A stretch of DNA of 64,000 nt. Origin: Palsa-89 sp963824345 (lineage in GTDB: Bacteria > Acidobacteriota > Terriglobia > Bryobacterales > Bryobacteraceae). Position numbers and translations under genes: made by a program. Each line of letters opens with the position of its first letter. Position 1 is the stretch's first letter. The notes beneath the pieces were generated by a model. It was not told where the DNA came from. It made no database searches and saw nothing but the letters and a program-made list of their open reading frames with translations. Where the stretch lies: contig CAWGOZ010000008.1 in assembly GCA_963824345.1 (NCBI GenBank), positions 62,001 through 126,000 on the forward strand, in the 5' to 3' direction. Shown here in pieces: positions 7,180 to 15,905 of the stretch.

Positions 7180-7306
7180 CGGTAAGTTCTCGTTGAGAAT
7201 CTTCCTTGATAAAGGCCGCGTGGCGGGTGCAATCCGAACCCAACCGCGGCCTGTGCCCAAGGCAGCATCTCTTGAATGGCCGGAGCATCCCGGCGGGAGT
7301 GATCTT

Positions 7307-7903
7307 TTGAAACAGACGGCCAACGTAAAGACAATATCGCCGCAGGGTGCGGGGATCGCGTCGCATATCGAGGAAGTCCTTGAACTGGTGGGTGAAGACC
7401 CATCGCGGGAAGGCCTGCTGCGAACACCGGAGCGCTGGGAGAAGGCCATGCGCTTCCTTACCGGCGGGTACCATACGCGCGTGGAAGATGTCGTAAACGA
7501 CGCATTGTTCGCGGTGAAGTTCGACGAGATGGTGCTGGTGAAAGACATCGAATTCTTCAGCCTTTGCGAGCACCACCTGTTGCCTTTCTTTGGCCGGATG
7601 CATGTGGCGTATCTGCCGTCCGACAAAGTGATCGGGCTGAGTAAGATTCCGCGGATCGTGGATATGTTCGCGCGCCGGCTGCAGGTGCAGGAACGTCTGA
7701 CGCAGGAAGTTGCGGAAGCGATTTCCGACGCGGTTGCTCCACGCGGCGTGGCGGTGATGTGCGAGGCCAGCCACTTCTGCATGATGATGCGCGGCGTGGA
7801 GAAACAGCATTCGAGCACCGTGACAAGCGCAATGCTGGGCGCTTTCCGCGATGATAAGAGTACGCGCGACGAATTCCTCGCTCTGGTGCGGCGCGGGCGC
7901 TGA
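7307..7903 (+). CDS. folE: GTP cyclohydrolase I
   Basis: Catalyses GTP to 7,8-dihydroneopterin triphosphate, the first step of tetrahydrofolate synthesis and a source for queuosine-type pathways. The zinc ligands are all present (from the TTG start): C87 and H90 in SLCEHHLLPF and C158 in SHFCMMMRG. The substrate motif KIPRIVDMFARRLQVQERLT and the C-terminal QHSSTVTSAMLG are family hallmarks. TTG at 7307 is preferred because GGGAG lies 7 bases upstream and yields 198 residues, close to the family length; a frame continues to a TTG at 7193 without a good ribosome site. A queuosine-precursor transporter lies far away at 61122. Confidence 0.93.
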   Translation: MKQTANVKTISPQGAGIASHIEEVLELVGEDPSREGLLRTPERWEKAMRFLTGGYHTRVEDVVNDALFAVKFDEMVLVKDIEFFSLCEHHLLPFFGRMHVAYLPSDKVIGLSKIPRIVDMFARRLQVQERLTQEVAEAISDAVAPRGVAVMCEASHFCMMMRGVEKQHSSTVTSAMLGAFRDDKSTRDEFLALVRRGR

Positions 7904-7915
7904 TTACGATGCAGG

Positions 7916-8383
7916 ATGCCTATCTTCCTCAAGAGCGTGGTGATTGCGGCGCCGGTAGCAACCGTCTTCAGTTTCCATGAACGAGCAGACGCGCTGCTGC
8001 TGCTGAGTCCGGCGTTTCCGCCCGTGCGGATGCTTCAAAAGACGGGTGGCATCGAGGCCGGCTCGCGAGTGGAACTCAAGATCGGGCCATTCCACTGGGT
8101 GGCGCTGCACTCGGCGTTTGAGAAGAATCGTTTCTTTGAGGATCGGCAAATCAGCGGTCCGTTCGCGAAATGGGTTCATCGGCACGAATTTGAGAGCTGG
8201 GGAAATTCGACGCGCATGACCGACCGAATCGATTACCAACTGCCGGGAGGGCCGTGGGTGAACCACTTGTTCGGATGGGCCGTGCAACTGGGCCTACGGC
8301 CCATGTTTCGCCACCGTCACCGCACAACCAAGCGTTACTGTGAGAAAGGACCCGATATTGCGAGAAGGGAACCGATACTTTGA
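7916..8383 (+). CDS. SRPBCC (START-like) family protein
   Basis: A 155-residue protein beginning MPIFLKSVVIAAPVATVFSFHER, the N-terminal beta strand plus helix typical of polyketide-cyclase/SRPBCC proteins; it continues with the beta sheet (RVELKIGPFHWVALHSAF, TRMTDRIDYQLPGG) and a long C-terminal helix. It probably binds a hydrophobic ligand; the ligand is unknown. It starts 12 bases after folE. The last 14 residues are encoded by the first two units of a 20-bp tandem repeat, so the native C-terminus may have been extended or replaced by repeat sequence. Confidence 0.8.
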   Translation: MPIFLKSVVIAAPVATVFSFHERADALLLLSPAFPPVRMLQKTGGIEAGSRVELKIGPFHWVALHSAFEKNRFFEDRQISGPFAKWVHRHEFESWGNSTRMTDRIDYQLPGGPWVNHLFGWAVQLGLRPMFRHRHRTTKRYCEKGPDIARREPIL

Positions 8384-8400
8384 GAAAGAGACCCGATGAA
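8341..8400. repeat. Three-copy 20-bp tandem repeat across a gene boundary
   Basis: Units 8341-8360, 8361-8380 and 8381-8400 share the pattern TGAGAAAGGACCCGATA with a few substitutions. The array encodes the C-terminus of the SRPBCC gene, supplies its TGA stop (8381-8383) and then the GAGAAAGAG ribosome site and the ATG (8396) of the peroxiredoxin gene. The period is not a multiple of three, so each unit is read in a different frame. Confidence 0.85.
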
Positions 8401-8917
8401 AACTAGAATGGTGACCGCATTTCTGCTGGCGCTGGCTGCGCGGGGCGCGGAGAATACGCCCGAACCTGGCCAAGCGGCTCCCGATTTCACCCTTCCGTCT
8501 CAGGACGGAACCAAAATCAGCCTGCACGACTTCCGGGGAAAGTGGGTGGTTCTGTACTTCTATCCCAAGGACGGAACTCCGGGTTGCACAACGGAAGCGC
8601 ATAATTTCCAGCGCGACTTAGGCCTTTACCAGAGCCTGAACGCGGTAATCGTGGGCGTGAGCGTCGACTCGCCGAACAGCCACCAGGAGTTCTGCGCGAA
8701 ACAGGGCCTGACCTTCAAACTTCTAGCGGATACCGAGAAGGAGGTTTCCAGGCGCTACGGTTCGTTGACCAATCTGCTGGGCTTCAAGATGTCCACGCGG
8801 AACACGTTCCTGGTTAGCCCGGATGGGAAAATCGCAAAGGTCTGGACCGGCGTTTCGCCGGCGCATCACAGTACCGAGGTGCTGGCGGAATTAGAGCAAG
8901 CCGCCCGCGCAAAGTGA
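8396..8917 (+). CDS. Exported peroxiredoxin (Bcp/PrxQ type)
   Basis: A 173-residue thiol peroxidase with a short signal peptide (about 1-17) so probably periplasmic. The peroxidatic Cys is C64 in the conserved PKDGTPGCTTEA. The usual PrxQ resolving Cys five residues on is absent; C100 (QEFCAKQG) lies in the helix where some PrxQ members carry the resolving Cys. Downstream family elements include LLADTEKEVSRRYGS and RNTFLVSPDGKIAKVW. It reduces hydroperoxides using thioredoxin-like donors. The start codon lies within the third unit of a 20-bp repeat. Confidence 0.92.
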   Translation: MKTRMVTAFLLALAARGAENTPEPGQAAPDFTLPSQDGTKISLHDFRGKWVVLYFYPKDGTPGCTTEAHNFQRDLGLYQSLNAVIVGVSVDSPNSHQEFCAKQGLTFKLLADTEKEVSRRYGSLTNLLGFKMSTRNTFLVSPDGKIAKVWTGVSPAHHSTEVLAELEQAARAK

Positions 8918-9035
8918 GTGAGCAGGATTTCCCGCTTTAGCAGCTTCCCACCTTTAGCAGTTCCCCAAGAGGATAAGCGCGTTATGATGTATGATAATCG
9001 CCTAAACAGCAAATTGTTTTCTTCAAGGAGGCTGT

Positions 9036-10319
9036 ATGTCCTCGACCGCGAAGCTGGCCGCTCTCGCACAGTGCATTCTCTTGGCCTCGCAGGCGTTCGC
9101 CGCGTCGCTTACGATCTCCCGGCCGGAAGAGGCGGGGCTCTCCTCGGAGCGCCTGAAGAGTATCCGCTCGGTCGTCCAAAGACACATTGAAGCCAAGGCC
9201 TTTGCGGGGGCGGTAACGCTGGTGGCCCGCAAAGGTAAAGTGGTGCACTTTGAAGCGCAAGGCGCCACCGATCTGGAATCGGGCAAGCCTATGCGGACCG
9301 ATACATTGTTCCGCATGGCCTCCATGACGAAACCCATCACAGCCGTGGCCGTGTTGATGTTGATGGAAGAAGGCAAGCTGGTGTTGAGCGATCCGGTTTC
9401 CAAGTTCATCCCCGAGTTCAAGAATCCAAAAGTGGCGATGTGGAATCTTCCGAATGATCCAAGGGGCGCGGGAGTCAGAATCGTGAGCGCGGACCGCGAA
9501 GTGACGCTCCAGCACATCCTCACTCACACCGCCGGATTGGCCGTGAGCACCGAAGGTCCAGCGGGCGATTACTATCGCAAGGCGAACCTGGATCAAGAGC
9601 AGGTTTCGCTGGCCGAATTCAGCAAACGCGTGGGCGCGCTGCCCCTGAGCTTCCAGCCGGGGACGCAGTGGCAGTACACCGCAGGCGTCGGCTTTGCCGT
9701 CCTTGGCCGTGTGGTGGAGATTGTCAGCGGCATGAACCTGGATCAATTTTTCAAGCAGCGCATCTTCACTCCATTGGCCATGAACAACACCTTCTTCAAT
9801 ATTCCTGCGGATCGCCTGGTCGATGTGGCTGCTGTTTATAGGCGTACCGAACAGGGTTTGGCGAAGCAGAATCCTCCGCCGCCACGTCCGCCGGGCATCG
9901 AATTTTTCTCCGGCGCGGGCGGCTTGACAGGATCGGCGGAAGACTATTTGCAATTCTGCGAAATGCTGTTGAACGGCGGGCAATTAAATGGCGTACGGCT
10001 GCTAAGCCGCAAGTCAATCGAGCTGATGACCGACAACGCAATCGGCAATCTGGACTTGGCCAACTATTCCGAGCAAGGGCTGACGCTGGAGCAAAACCTG
10101 CGCGGCTACGGCTTCGGCCTGGGTGTACGCGTTCGTAAAAGCACTGGCGCCAGCGGCTGGCTCGGCAGTCCAGGGGACTACGGCTGGGCGGGCGCCAACG
10201 GCACGTATTTCTGGGTTGATCCTAAAGAACAGTTGATTGGCATTATCCTGATGGCAACGCGCGTGGGAATTCTGCGGACGGAGTTTCCCAACGCGGTGTA
10301 TCAGGCGATTGTTGACTGA
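9036..10319 (+). CDS. Exported serine beta-lactamase-family hydrolase
   Basis: A 427-residue protein with a signal peptide (about 1-23, QAFAAS) and a class C beta-lactamase/DD-peptidase fold. The catalytic SxxK is S96-M-T-K99 (RMASMTKPIT) and the second motif is Y-T-A near residue 213 (QWQYTAGVGFAVLG). The late region has GYGFGLGVRVR and WAGANGTYFWVDP, replacing the KTG-type motif with a Gly-rich element as in esterase EstB-like members. Probably a periplasmic esterase or peptidase rather than an antibiotic-resistance enzyme; the substrate is unknown. AAGGAGG ribosome site. Confidence 0.93.
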   Translation: MSSTAKLAALAQCILLASQAFAASLTISRPEEAGLSSERLKSIRSVVQRHIEAKAFAGAVTLVARKGKVVHFEAQGATDLESGKPMRTDTLFRMASMTKPITAVAVLMLMEEGKLVLSDPVSKFIPEFKNPKVAMWNLPNDPRGAGVRIVSADREVTLQHILTHTAGLAVSTEGPAGDYYRKANLDQEQVSLAEFSKRVGALPLSFQPGTQWQYTAGVGFAVLGRVVEIVSGMNLDQFFKQRIFTPLAMNNTFFNIPADRLVDVAAVYRRTEQGLAKQNPPPPRPPGIEFFSGAGGLTGSAEDYLQFCEMLLNGGQLNGVRLLSRKSIELMTDNAIGNLDLANYSEQGLTLEQNLRGYGFGLGVRVRKSTGASGWLGSPGDYGWAGANGTYFWVDPKEQLIGIILMATRVGILRTEFPNAVYQAIVD

Positions 10320-10468
10320 AATCCTTCCGGCAAAATCACTCCTAAGTCCAATTACTCGGCAGCAATCTAAGTAATTAGTTCTATTGATTACCCAACGTAC
10401 TAGAACTAGGATGAATCCAGCATCATCGCGATCCGGGCCGGGACGCCACAGGGAGAGGGATATTTCTG

Positions 10469-13423
10469 ATGTCGAGCTATCGATTAAATCTGGCGGCGAT
10501 CATTTTGTCCGGGGCCGCCCAAGGCTTCGCGCAGAATCCGGCGACCACGGTGAACGTCGATGCCAACGCCAATCGTCATGCCATCAATCCCAACATTTAC
10601 GGCATCGCATACGGGGATGCCCACGACATGACCACCTTGAACGCTCCGCTGAACCGCTGGGGCGGAGATGCCACCAGCCGGTACAATTGGCAGATCGACG
10701 CGCACTCGGCCGGGGCCGACTGGTATTTCGAGACTTATTCCGACGGTAGCGGTGCGCCCGCGGGATCTGCCGACGCCTATGTCGCAACCACGCGCGCGAA
10801 CAGAGGCGCCGAGCCTTTGTTCACGATTCCGATGATCGACTACCTTGCGAACCTCGGTCCGAATCGAAGCACTCTGGAAGGCTTTTCGGTGAAAAAGTAT
10901 GGGCCGCAGCAGGCCACCGATCCATGGAATTCGGATGCGGGCAACGGCGTGAGCTCCGCGACCGGCAAGAACATCACGGGTAACAACCCGCTCGACACGG
11001 GAGTGGCAAATAGCACTACCATTCAGCAGTCGTGGCTACAGCACTTTGTATCTAAGTATGGTTCGGCGACAACTTCCACGGGCATCAAATACTACATTCT
11101 GGATAACGAGCCCTCGTTGTGGTATCAAACCCATCGTGACGTTCACCCCGACCCCGCCACGTATCAAGAGATGTACGACAAAATCGTGGCCTACGCCAGC
11201 ACGATTCGAGCCGCCGATCCGGCCGCGAAAATCGTCGGACCCGAAGAGTGGAGCTGGTGGGCGATGTATGCGAGCGGCTTCGACCAAGCCAATGGATTTA
11301 GCCCGTCCAACTCGGATTACAACACGCATGAACAGACCTATTACTATCCCTGGCTATTGCAGCAACTGAGTTTGTATAAGCAGCAAACCGGAACGCAGCT
11401 TCTCGATGTGCTCACGGTGCATTGCTATAACGGTGCGCCCGGCGGCAGCGACGATTCTCTCACTGGGCAGCAGTACCGCAATCGGGAAACACGGATCTTG
11501 TGGGATCCCACCTTTCAGGACCCCTCCTGGTATGGCGACATCGGCATCAACGGGCGCGTCATCAACTGGATTCCCACCATGAAGGCGATGGTGAGCCAGT
11601 ATTTTCCAGGCCTCGAAATCGGTTGCACGGAGTATAACTGGGGCGACGAACCGAATCTCAATGGCGCCACCACCCAGGCCGACGTGCTCGGAATCTACGG
11701 ACGCGAAGGGTTCGATCTGGCAACGCGCTGGACCGTCGCCACGAACACCAGCACCACGCCGACAACTTATTACGTGACCTATCTCGCCAGCCAGATCTAC
11801 CGCAACTACGACGGCAACGACTCCACATTTGGCGAGACCAGCGTGCAGGCGGAGGTGGGCAATCCCGACGACCTCTCGGCGTTTGCGTCGGTGCGCGATT
11901 CTGACGGCGCGCTCACCGTGATGGTAATCAACAAGCAACAAGGAAGTACGCCCGTGACGGTGAGCCTGGCGAACTTTTCTAGCGCGGCGACGGCGCAAGC
12001 CTGGCAGATCAACTCTGCCTCGCAAACGTCAATCGCCCGATTGGCGGATGTGACGGTGTCGAACAACTCCTTGTCATTGACTGTGCCTTCGCAAAGCATA
12101 ACCCTGTTCGTTATCCCGGCAGGGAGCCAGCTATCCGCTCCCAGCGCGCCTACGGGGCTTGCGGCTAGCGTGGGCAGCGGCACCGTGACCCTGAGCTGGA
12201 ATGCCGCGGGCGGCGCGACAAGCTACAGCGTTAAACGTGGGACCAAGAGCGGCGGCCCTTACACTGTGGCCGCGAGCCTGGGCGCCTCCCCGACAAGTTT
12301 CACGGATACCGGCCTCACCAACGGAACCACCTACTACTACGTCGTTACGGGCGCCAATTCGGCGGGCACAAGCCCCAACTCGGCCGAACTTTCCGCCACT
12401 CCGCTGGTGCCGCCTACTTTCAGGTCTTCAGCTATCGCGAGCCCCAATCCCGTGACGCAGGGCGTTGCAACTGCCATCAGCGCAAGCGTGAAGGATACGG
12501 CGAATACGTTGACCAATGGTGTTGTGCAGATCAGGGTACTCGATCCGAACGGCGCCACCGCGCTCACCAAGAACTTCACCGGGCAGAACTTCACATCTGG
12601 TCAGAAGCATTCTTACTCGGTCAGCCTGGTTCCTTCGTTAGCGGGAGCGTATACGGTTGAAATTGGCGTCTTCAGTGCTTCCTTTCAATCGTGGAATTGG
12701 AATTCCTCGGCCGCGACAATCACCGTAAACTCGAACCTGACGTTCACTTCCTCCGCGACTCCCGACCCCTCGACGTTCGCTCCGGGAGCCGCCACCACCA
12801 TCGGGCTTTCCGTAACCGACACGGGTACCAGCGCGCTGTCCAATTCCATTGTCGAATTGCAGGTTTTCGATCAATCGGGAAGCGCCGCGATGACGACGTA
12901 TTGGACCGGCCAGAACTTCGCCGCGGGCCAGGCGCTCAAGTTTTCCTACACCTGGAATACGTCTTCGGCACTGGCCACCGGTGTGTATTCCGTTGACATC
13001 GGGGTGTTCGATTCAACTTGGGCGCACAATTATTACTGGAACGGATCGGCCGGCTCGATAACGATTACGACCGTAAAGGTTCCCGCCCAGCCGGCGGTCC
13101 TGACTGCAACCGCGGGCTCCGGCCATGTCAACCTGAGTTGGAGTGCGAGTGCCCGCGCGACATACTACGAGGTCTTTAGGGGAACCACTGCGGGAGGCGA
13201 AGATGCAACCCCGCTGGCGACGAATATCACTGCCACTTCTTATGTTGACTCCGCCGTAAGCAACGGAACGACGTATTACTACAAGGTTGCGGCGGTGAAC
13301 GCCGGCGGTGCAGGCCAGCTTTCAGGTGAGGTCTCGGCCACTCCACGGGCCAAGCACCGGTCAAGCCGAACGGGCCATACGGCCACGCTGGCCGACGCGG
13401 CGCTTAGCGCAAGCGGATCTTAG
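10469..13423 (+). CDS. Secreted glycoside hydrolase family 44 with FN3/Ig-like modules
   Basis: A 984-residue secreted enzyme. Signal peptide about 1-22 (AQGFAQ). GH44 catalytic region at about 25-550: INPNIYGIAYGD and LNRWGGDATSRYNW open it, the acid/base Glu is at about residue 213 (LDNEPSLW) and the nucleophile Glu at about 389 (GCTEYNWGDEPN). Then come a fibronectin III domain (about 559-645), two paralogous Ig-like repeats (about 650-765 and 766-872, each with QNF..GQ...S and VYSVDIGVF-like strands) and a second FN3 (about 873-960). GH44 enzymes hydrolyse beta-1,4-glucans or xyloglucan. No dockerin or CBM is recognised. The basic, repeat-poor C-terminus is unusual. Confidence 0.9.
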   Translation: MSSYRLNLAAIILSGAAQGFAQNPATTVNVDANANRHAINPNIYGIAYGDAHDMTTLNAPLNRWGGDATSRYNWQIDAHSAGADWYFETYSDGSGAPAGSADAYVATTRANRGAEPLFTIPMIDYLANLGPNRSTLEGFSVKKYGPQQATDPWNSDAGNGVSSATGKNITGNNPLDTGVANSTTIQQSWLQHFVSKYGSATTSTGIKYYILDNEPSLWYQTHRDVHPDPATYQEMYDKIVAYASTIRAADPAAKIVGPEEWSWWAMYASGFDQANGFSPSNSDYNTHEQTYYYPWLLQQLSLYKQQTGTQLLDVLTVHCYNGAPGGSDDSLTGQQYRNRETRILWDPTFQDPSWYGDIGINGRVINWIPTMKAMVSQYFPGLEIGCTEYNWGDEPNLNGATTQADVLGIYGREGFDLATRWTVATNTSTTPTTYYVTYLASQIYRNYDGNDSTFGETSVQAEVGNPDDLSAFASVRDSDGALTVMVINKQQGSTPVTVSLANFSSAATAQAWQINSASQTSIARLADVTVSNNSLSLTVPSQSITLFVIPAGSQLSAPSAPTGLAASVGSGTVTLSWNAAGGATSYSVKRGTKSGGPYTVAASLGASPTSFTDTGLTNGTTYYYVVTGANSAGTSPNSAELSATPLVPPTFRSSAIASPNPVTQGVATAISASVKDTANTLTNGVVQIRVLDPNGATALTKNFTGQNFTSGQKHSYSVSLVPSLAGAYTVEIGVFSASFQSWNWNSSAATITVNSNLTFTSSATPDPSTFAPGAATTIGLSVTDTGTSALSNSIVELQVFDQSGSAAMTTYWTGQNFAAGQALKFSYTWNTSSALATGVYSVDIGVFDSTWAHNYYWNGSAGSITITTVKVPAQPAVLTATAGSGHVNLSWSASARATYYEVFRGTTAGGEDATPLATNITATSYVDSAVSNGTTYYYKVAAVNAGGAGQLSGEVSATPRAKHRSSRTGHTATLADAALSASGS

Positions 13424-13486
13424 GCCGTACACTTTTGTCCGGCTCATTAACCTGCTTGTCATCATTTCGTTGTACACTCCAGAATC

Positions 13487-15754
13487 ATGCTTACTACTCC
13501 GATCCGCAGCGCAGCCTGCTCCTCGCGCGCGGGCTTGGTCGTTCTTACCGTCGCCCTGGCAATCATGACCGGCTGTTCTGCTCGCGGAGCCAGCGGCAGC
13601 GGCACAATCATGATCGCCGCGGTTGGTCCGCTAACAGGGCCCGCGGCGTCGCGCGGCAAGGATCTGGAGCAGGCGGCGGAGATGGCAGTCGATGAGGCGA
13701 ATGCCGCCGGCGGCGTCAATGGACGACGCATCCAGCTCACGGTCTACGACGATGGCGACCAACCGTCGCGCGCACGCCAGTTGGCGGAGCAGATCGCGAA
13801 GACCCCCGCCGTGGCTGTGCTCGGCCAAGTGGCCAGTTCAGCCGCCACCGCCGCAGGCCAGGTATATAAGCAAAAGGAAATCCCGGCAATAACCGCCGCG
13901 GCTTCCGAAGGCCGCGTGACTGAGAATAATGATTGGTTCTTCCGGCTGTTTCGGGATGCCGCCGGACAAGGCCGGTTTCTGGCGGATTATACCCGCTACA
14001 GGCTTGGCGCTCGCGCCATCGTTGTGATTCGGGAAAAGGGCACGGCGGGCGAAGAGTTCGCGTCGGCCCTGCGCGACCGTGCAAAAGCCCAAGGGATCAA
14101 AGTCGCCGTGGACCTGGAGCTCGCCCCGGCTCAGACCACCGATTCCGCGTTTCTTGCTCAGATCGCCGGGAAACTAGCGAAGCTGCCGAAGGGAACCATC
14201 GTCGTTCTGGGCACTCAATATACCGAAACCCCTGCGATGCTGCGCTACCTGCGCGACAAACTCGGTCCGTTCACCGCCATGGGATACAGCTCATTGGCGA
14301 CCAGCGATCTGAACCTGGCCTTCGCGGAGGCGGAGACGAACGGCCATGCTCCGGGATATTACACCGACAACTTTATCGTCGCCGCGCCGCAACTCGGCGA
14401 TGTGGCCGAATACTCGCAGACCGTTTTTGCCAGCCAGTACAAGGCCCACTACGGCTCGGCGCCCACGCCGGAGGCAGTCCGATGGTACGAGGGCGCGCGG
14501 CTGATTTTCCAGGCCATCGCGGCCCAGGGCATCTCCGGTTCGAATGCGCGAGCGGACCGTCGGAACATTCGCGATTGGCTGGCCGCCCGCAAAGGGCCCG
14601 AATCCGCCGCTGAAGGAGTGGCCGGACCAATCTACTTTGACAAGGACCACAACGCTCAGCGCGGCGTCGCGGTCGGAGTATTCTACGAGGGCCGCCTGAT
14701 GTCGGCGCCTGTCCAATTCACGCCGGTTGCGGTTCCGGAGGACGTGCCCGGGTGGGACCAGCTCTCATCCAGCGGCGCGGTTGTGAACGCGGGGGGCGTG
14801 AAGTACGTGAAAACGCCGGTTGTATATTCCGGCATCGAACTGAACTCACTGGATAATATCGATGTCCGCGCGAACACTTTCGCGGCGGATTTTTTCTTAT
14901 GGTTCCGTTATCAGGACGAATTGAATCTTGATCCGCATGAAGTGGAGTTCCCTACGGTGGTCTCGGGCGCCACGCTGGGCAAGGAGGTGGGACGCCGCAG
15001 CAAGGCCGGCTTCACCACCGTTACGTATCACGTGAAAGGCGTGTTTCACAGCGACTACGAATTCTCGCGATTTCCATTCGACGAACAAACCCTGAAGATC
15101 CCCATACAGTTCCACAACAGCAACAACTACACTATGATTCTGGCCTACGGAGGCGGCGGCGCGGGCAGTGCGAAAGGCAGCGATCGCGGCCTGGCCGGCG
15201 CACCGGCTTCCAATCCGGTGCTGGCAAGTAAGCTCTGGCGATTGAAGGATGAAATTTTTTACCGCGATGTAGTCGCCTACAAGTCTTCTTTTGGCGAGGA
15301 AGCGGGCGCAAGCCGGGCATCGGGCGTCGAAGTCAACCGGATCAACGCGGCCATCACCATCCAGCGCGACGTGTTCGGCTTCGCGATCAAGAATTTTCTT
15401 CCCCTGGTTTGCATCCTAGTCGCAGTGCTCATCGGTTACGCGCTCGCCCCGGATGTCATCAATCCGCGAGTATCTATCGGCGTCACTGCCTTGCTGACTA
15501 CTTCGGTTCTGTATCAGAAACTGGCTGGTGACTTGCCGACGGTCACCTATATCACCGCGATGGATTATGTTTTTTTCGCATTTTTCGCGTTTTGCGTCAC
15601 TTTCCTACTGCTCACGGTGGTGACGTATGAGACACACAAGTCGAAACAGCACCTATCCACTGCAATTCTCAATCGAGGCGGATTCGTTCTTACCTTGGTC
15701 ACTCTCGCGGTGACGTTGAGTTTTGTGTGGATTCGATACTGGGGCCACGCGTAG
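13487..15754 (+). CDS. Periplasmic-binding protein fused to pentameric ligand-gated ion channel
   Basis: A 755-residue fusion. Residues 1-30 form a lipoprotein-like signal (LAIMTGC, Cys30). About 38-415 form a type-1 periplasmic-binding (LivJ-like) domain: IMIAAVGPLTGPAASRGKD, AANEANAAGGVNG-type motif, WFFRLFRDAAGQG and TPEAVRWYEGARLIFQA. About 435-630 form a Cys-loop-receptor extracellular beta-sandwich: ADFFLWFRYQDEL and, in place of the Cys-loop, a Pro-loop EFSRFPFDEQTLKIPI (about 522-536). About 632-755 hold four membrane helices: M1 (FLPLVCILVAVLIGYAL), pore-lining M2 (SIGVTALLTTSVLYQKL), M3 (MDYVFFAFFAFCVTFLLLT) and M4. It should form a pentamer in the inner membrane gated by a ligand bound by one or both sensors. 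The ligand is unknown. Confidence 0.88.
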   Translation: MLTTPIRSAACSSRAGLVVLTVALAIMTGCSARGASGSGTIMIAAVGPLTGPAASRGKDLEQAAEMAVDEANAAGGVNGRRIQLTVYDDGDQPSRARQLAEQIAKTPAVAVLGQVASSAATAAGQVYKQKEIPAITAAASEGRVTENNDWFFRLFRDAAGQGRFLADYTRYRLGARAIVVIREKGTAGEEFASALRDRAKAQGIKVAVDLELAPAQTTDSAFLAQIAGKLAKLPKGTIVVLGTQYTETPAMLRYLRDKLGPFTAMGYSSLATSDLNLAFAEAETNGHAPGYYTDNFIVAAPQLGDVAEYSQTVFASQYKAHYGSAPTPEAVRWYEGARLIFQAIAAQGISGSNARADRRNIRDWLAARKGPESAAEGVAGPIYFDKDHNAQRGVAVGVFYEGRLMSAPVQFTPVAVPEDVPGWDQLSSSGAVVNAGGVKYVKTPVVYSGIELNSLDNIDVRANTFAADFFLWFRYQDELNLDPHEVEFPTVVSGATLGKEVGRRSKAGFTTVTYHVKGVFHSDYEFSRFPFDEQTLKIPIQFHNSNNYTMILAYGGGGAGSAKGSDRGLAGAPASNPVLASKLWRLKDEIFYRDVVAYKSSFGEEAGASRASGVEVNRINAAITIQRDVFGFAIKNFLPLVCILVAVLIGYALAPDVINPRVSIGVTALLTTSVLYQKLAGDLPTVTYITAMDYVFFAFFAFCVTFLLLTVVTYETHKSKQHLSTAILNRGGFVLTLVTLAVTLSFVWIRYWGHA

Positions 15755-15905
15755 CCTGCGCCGCCCGCGCTTGCTCAGTGACCGCGCAGGTTGTCGAATT
15801 CTTGGAAATCTTGGGTTTCGGGTGCGCGGCCGCGCCAGCCCGTCCGCCCATACCAAGCAACGCGCATAATGACGTGATTACTTGTCGTCTCTCCATGGCA
15901 AGTTC

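Noticed and set aside
6748..7932. Minus-strand frame of 394 codons
   Set aside because: Antisense to the fasciclin and folE genes, which have clear family signatures.
8341..8400. Short repeats here and at 38576 and 39103 as CRISPR arrays
   Set aside because: Units are adjacent with no spacers and no cas genes are present.
8982..9983. Minus-strand frame of 333 codons
   Set aside because: Antisense to the serine hydrolase; His/Gln/Arg-rich shadow.
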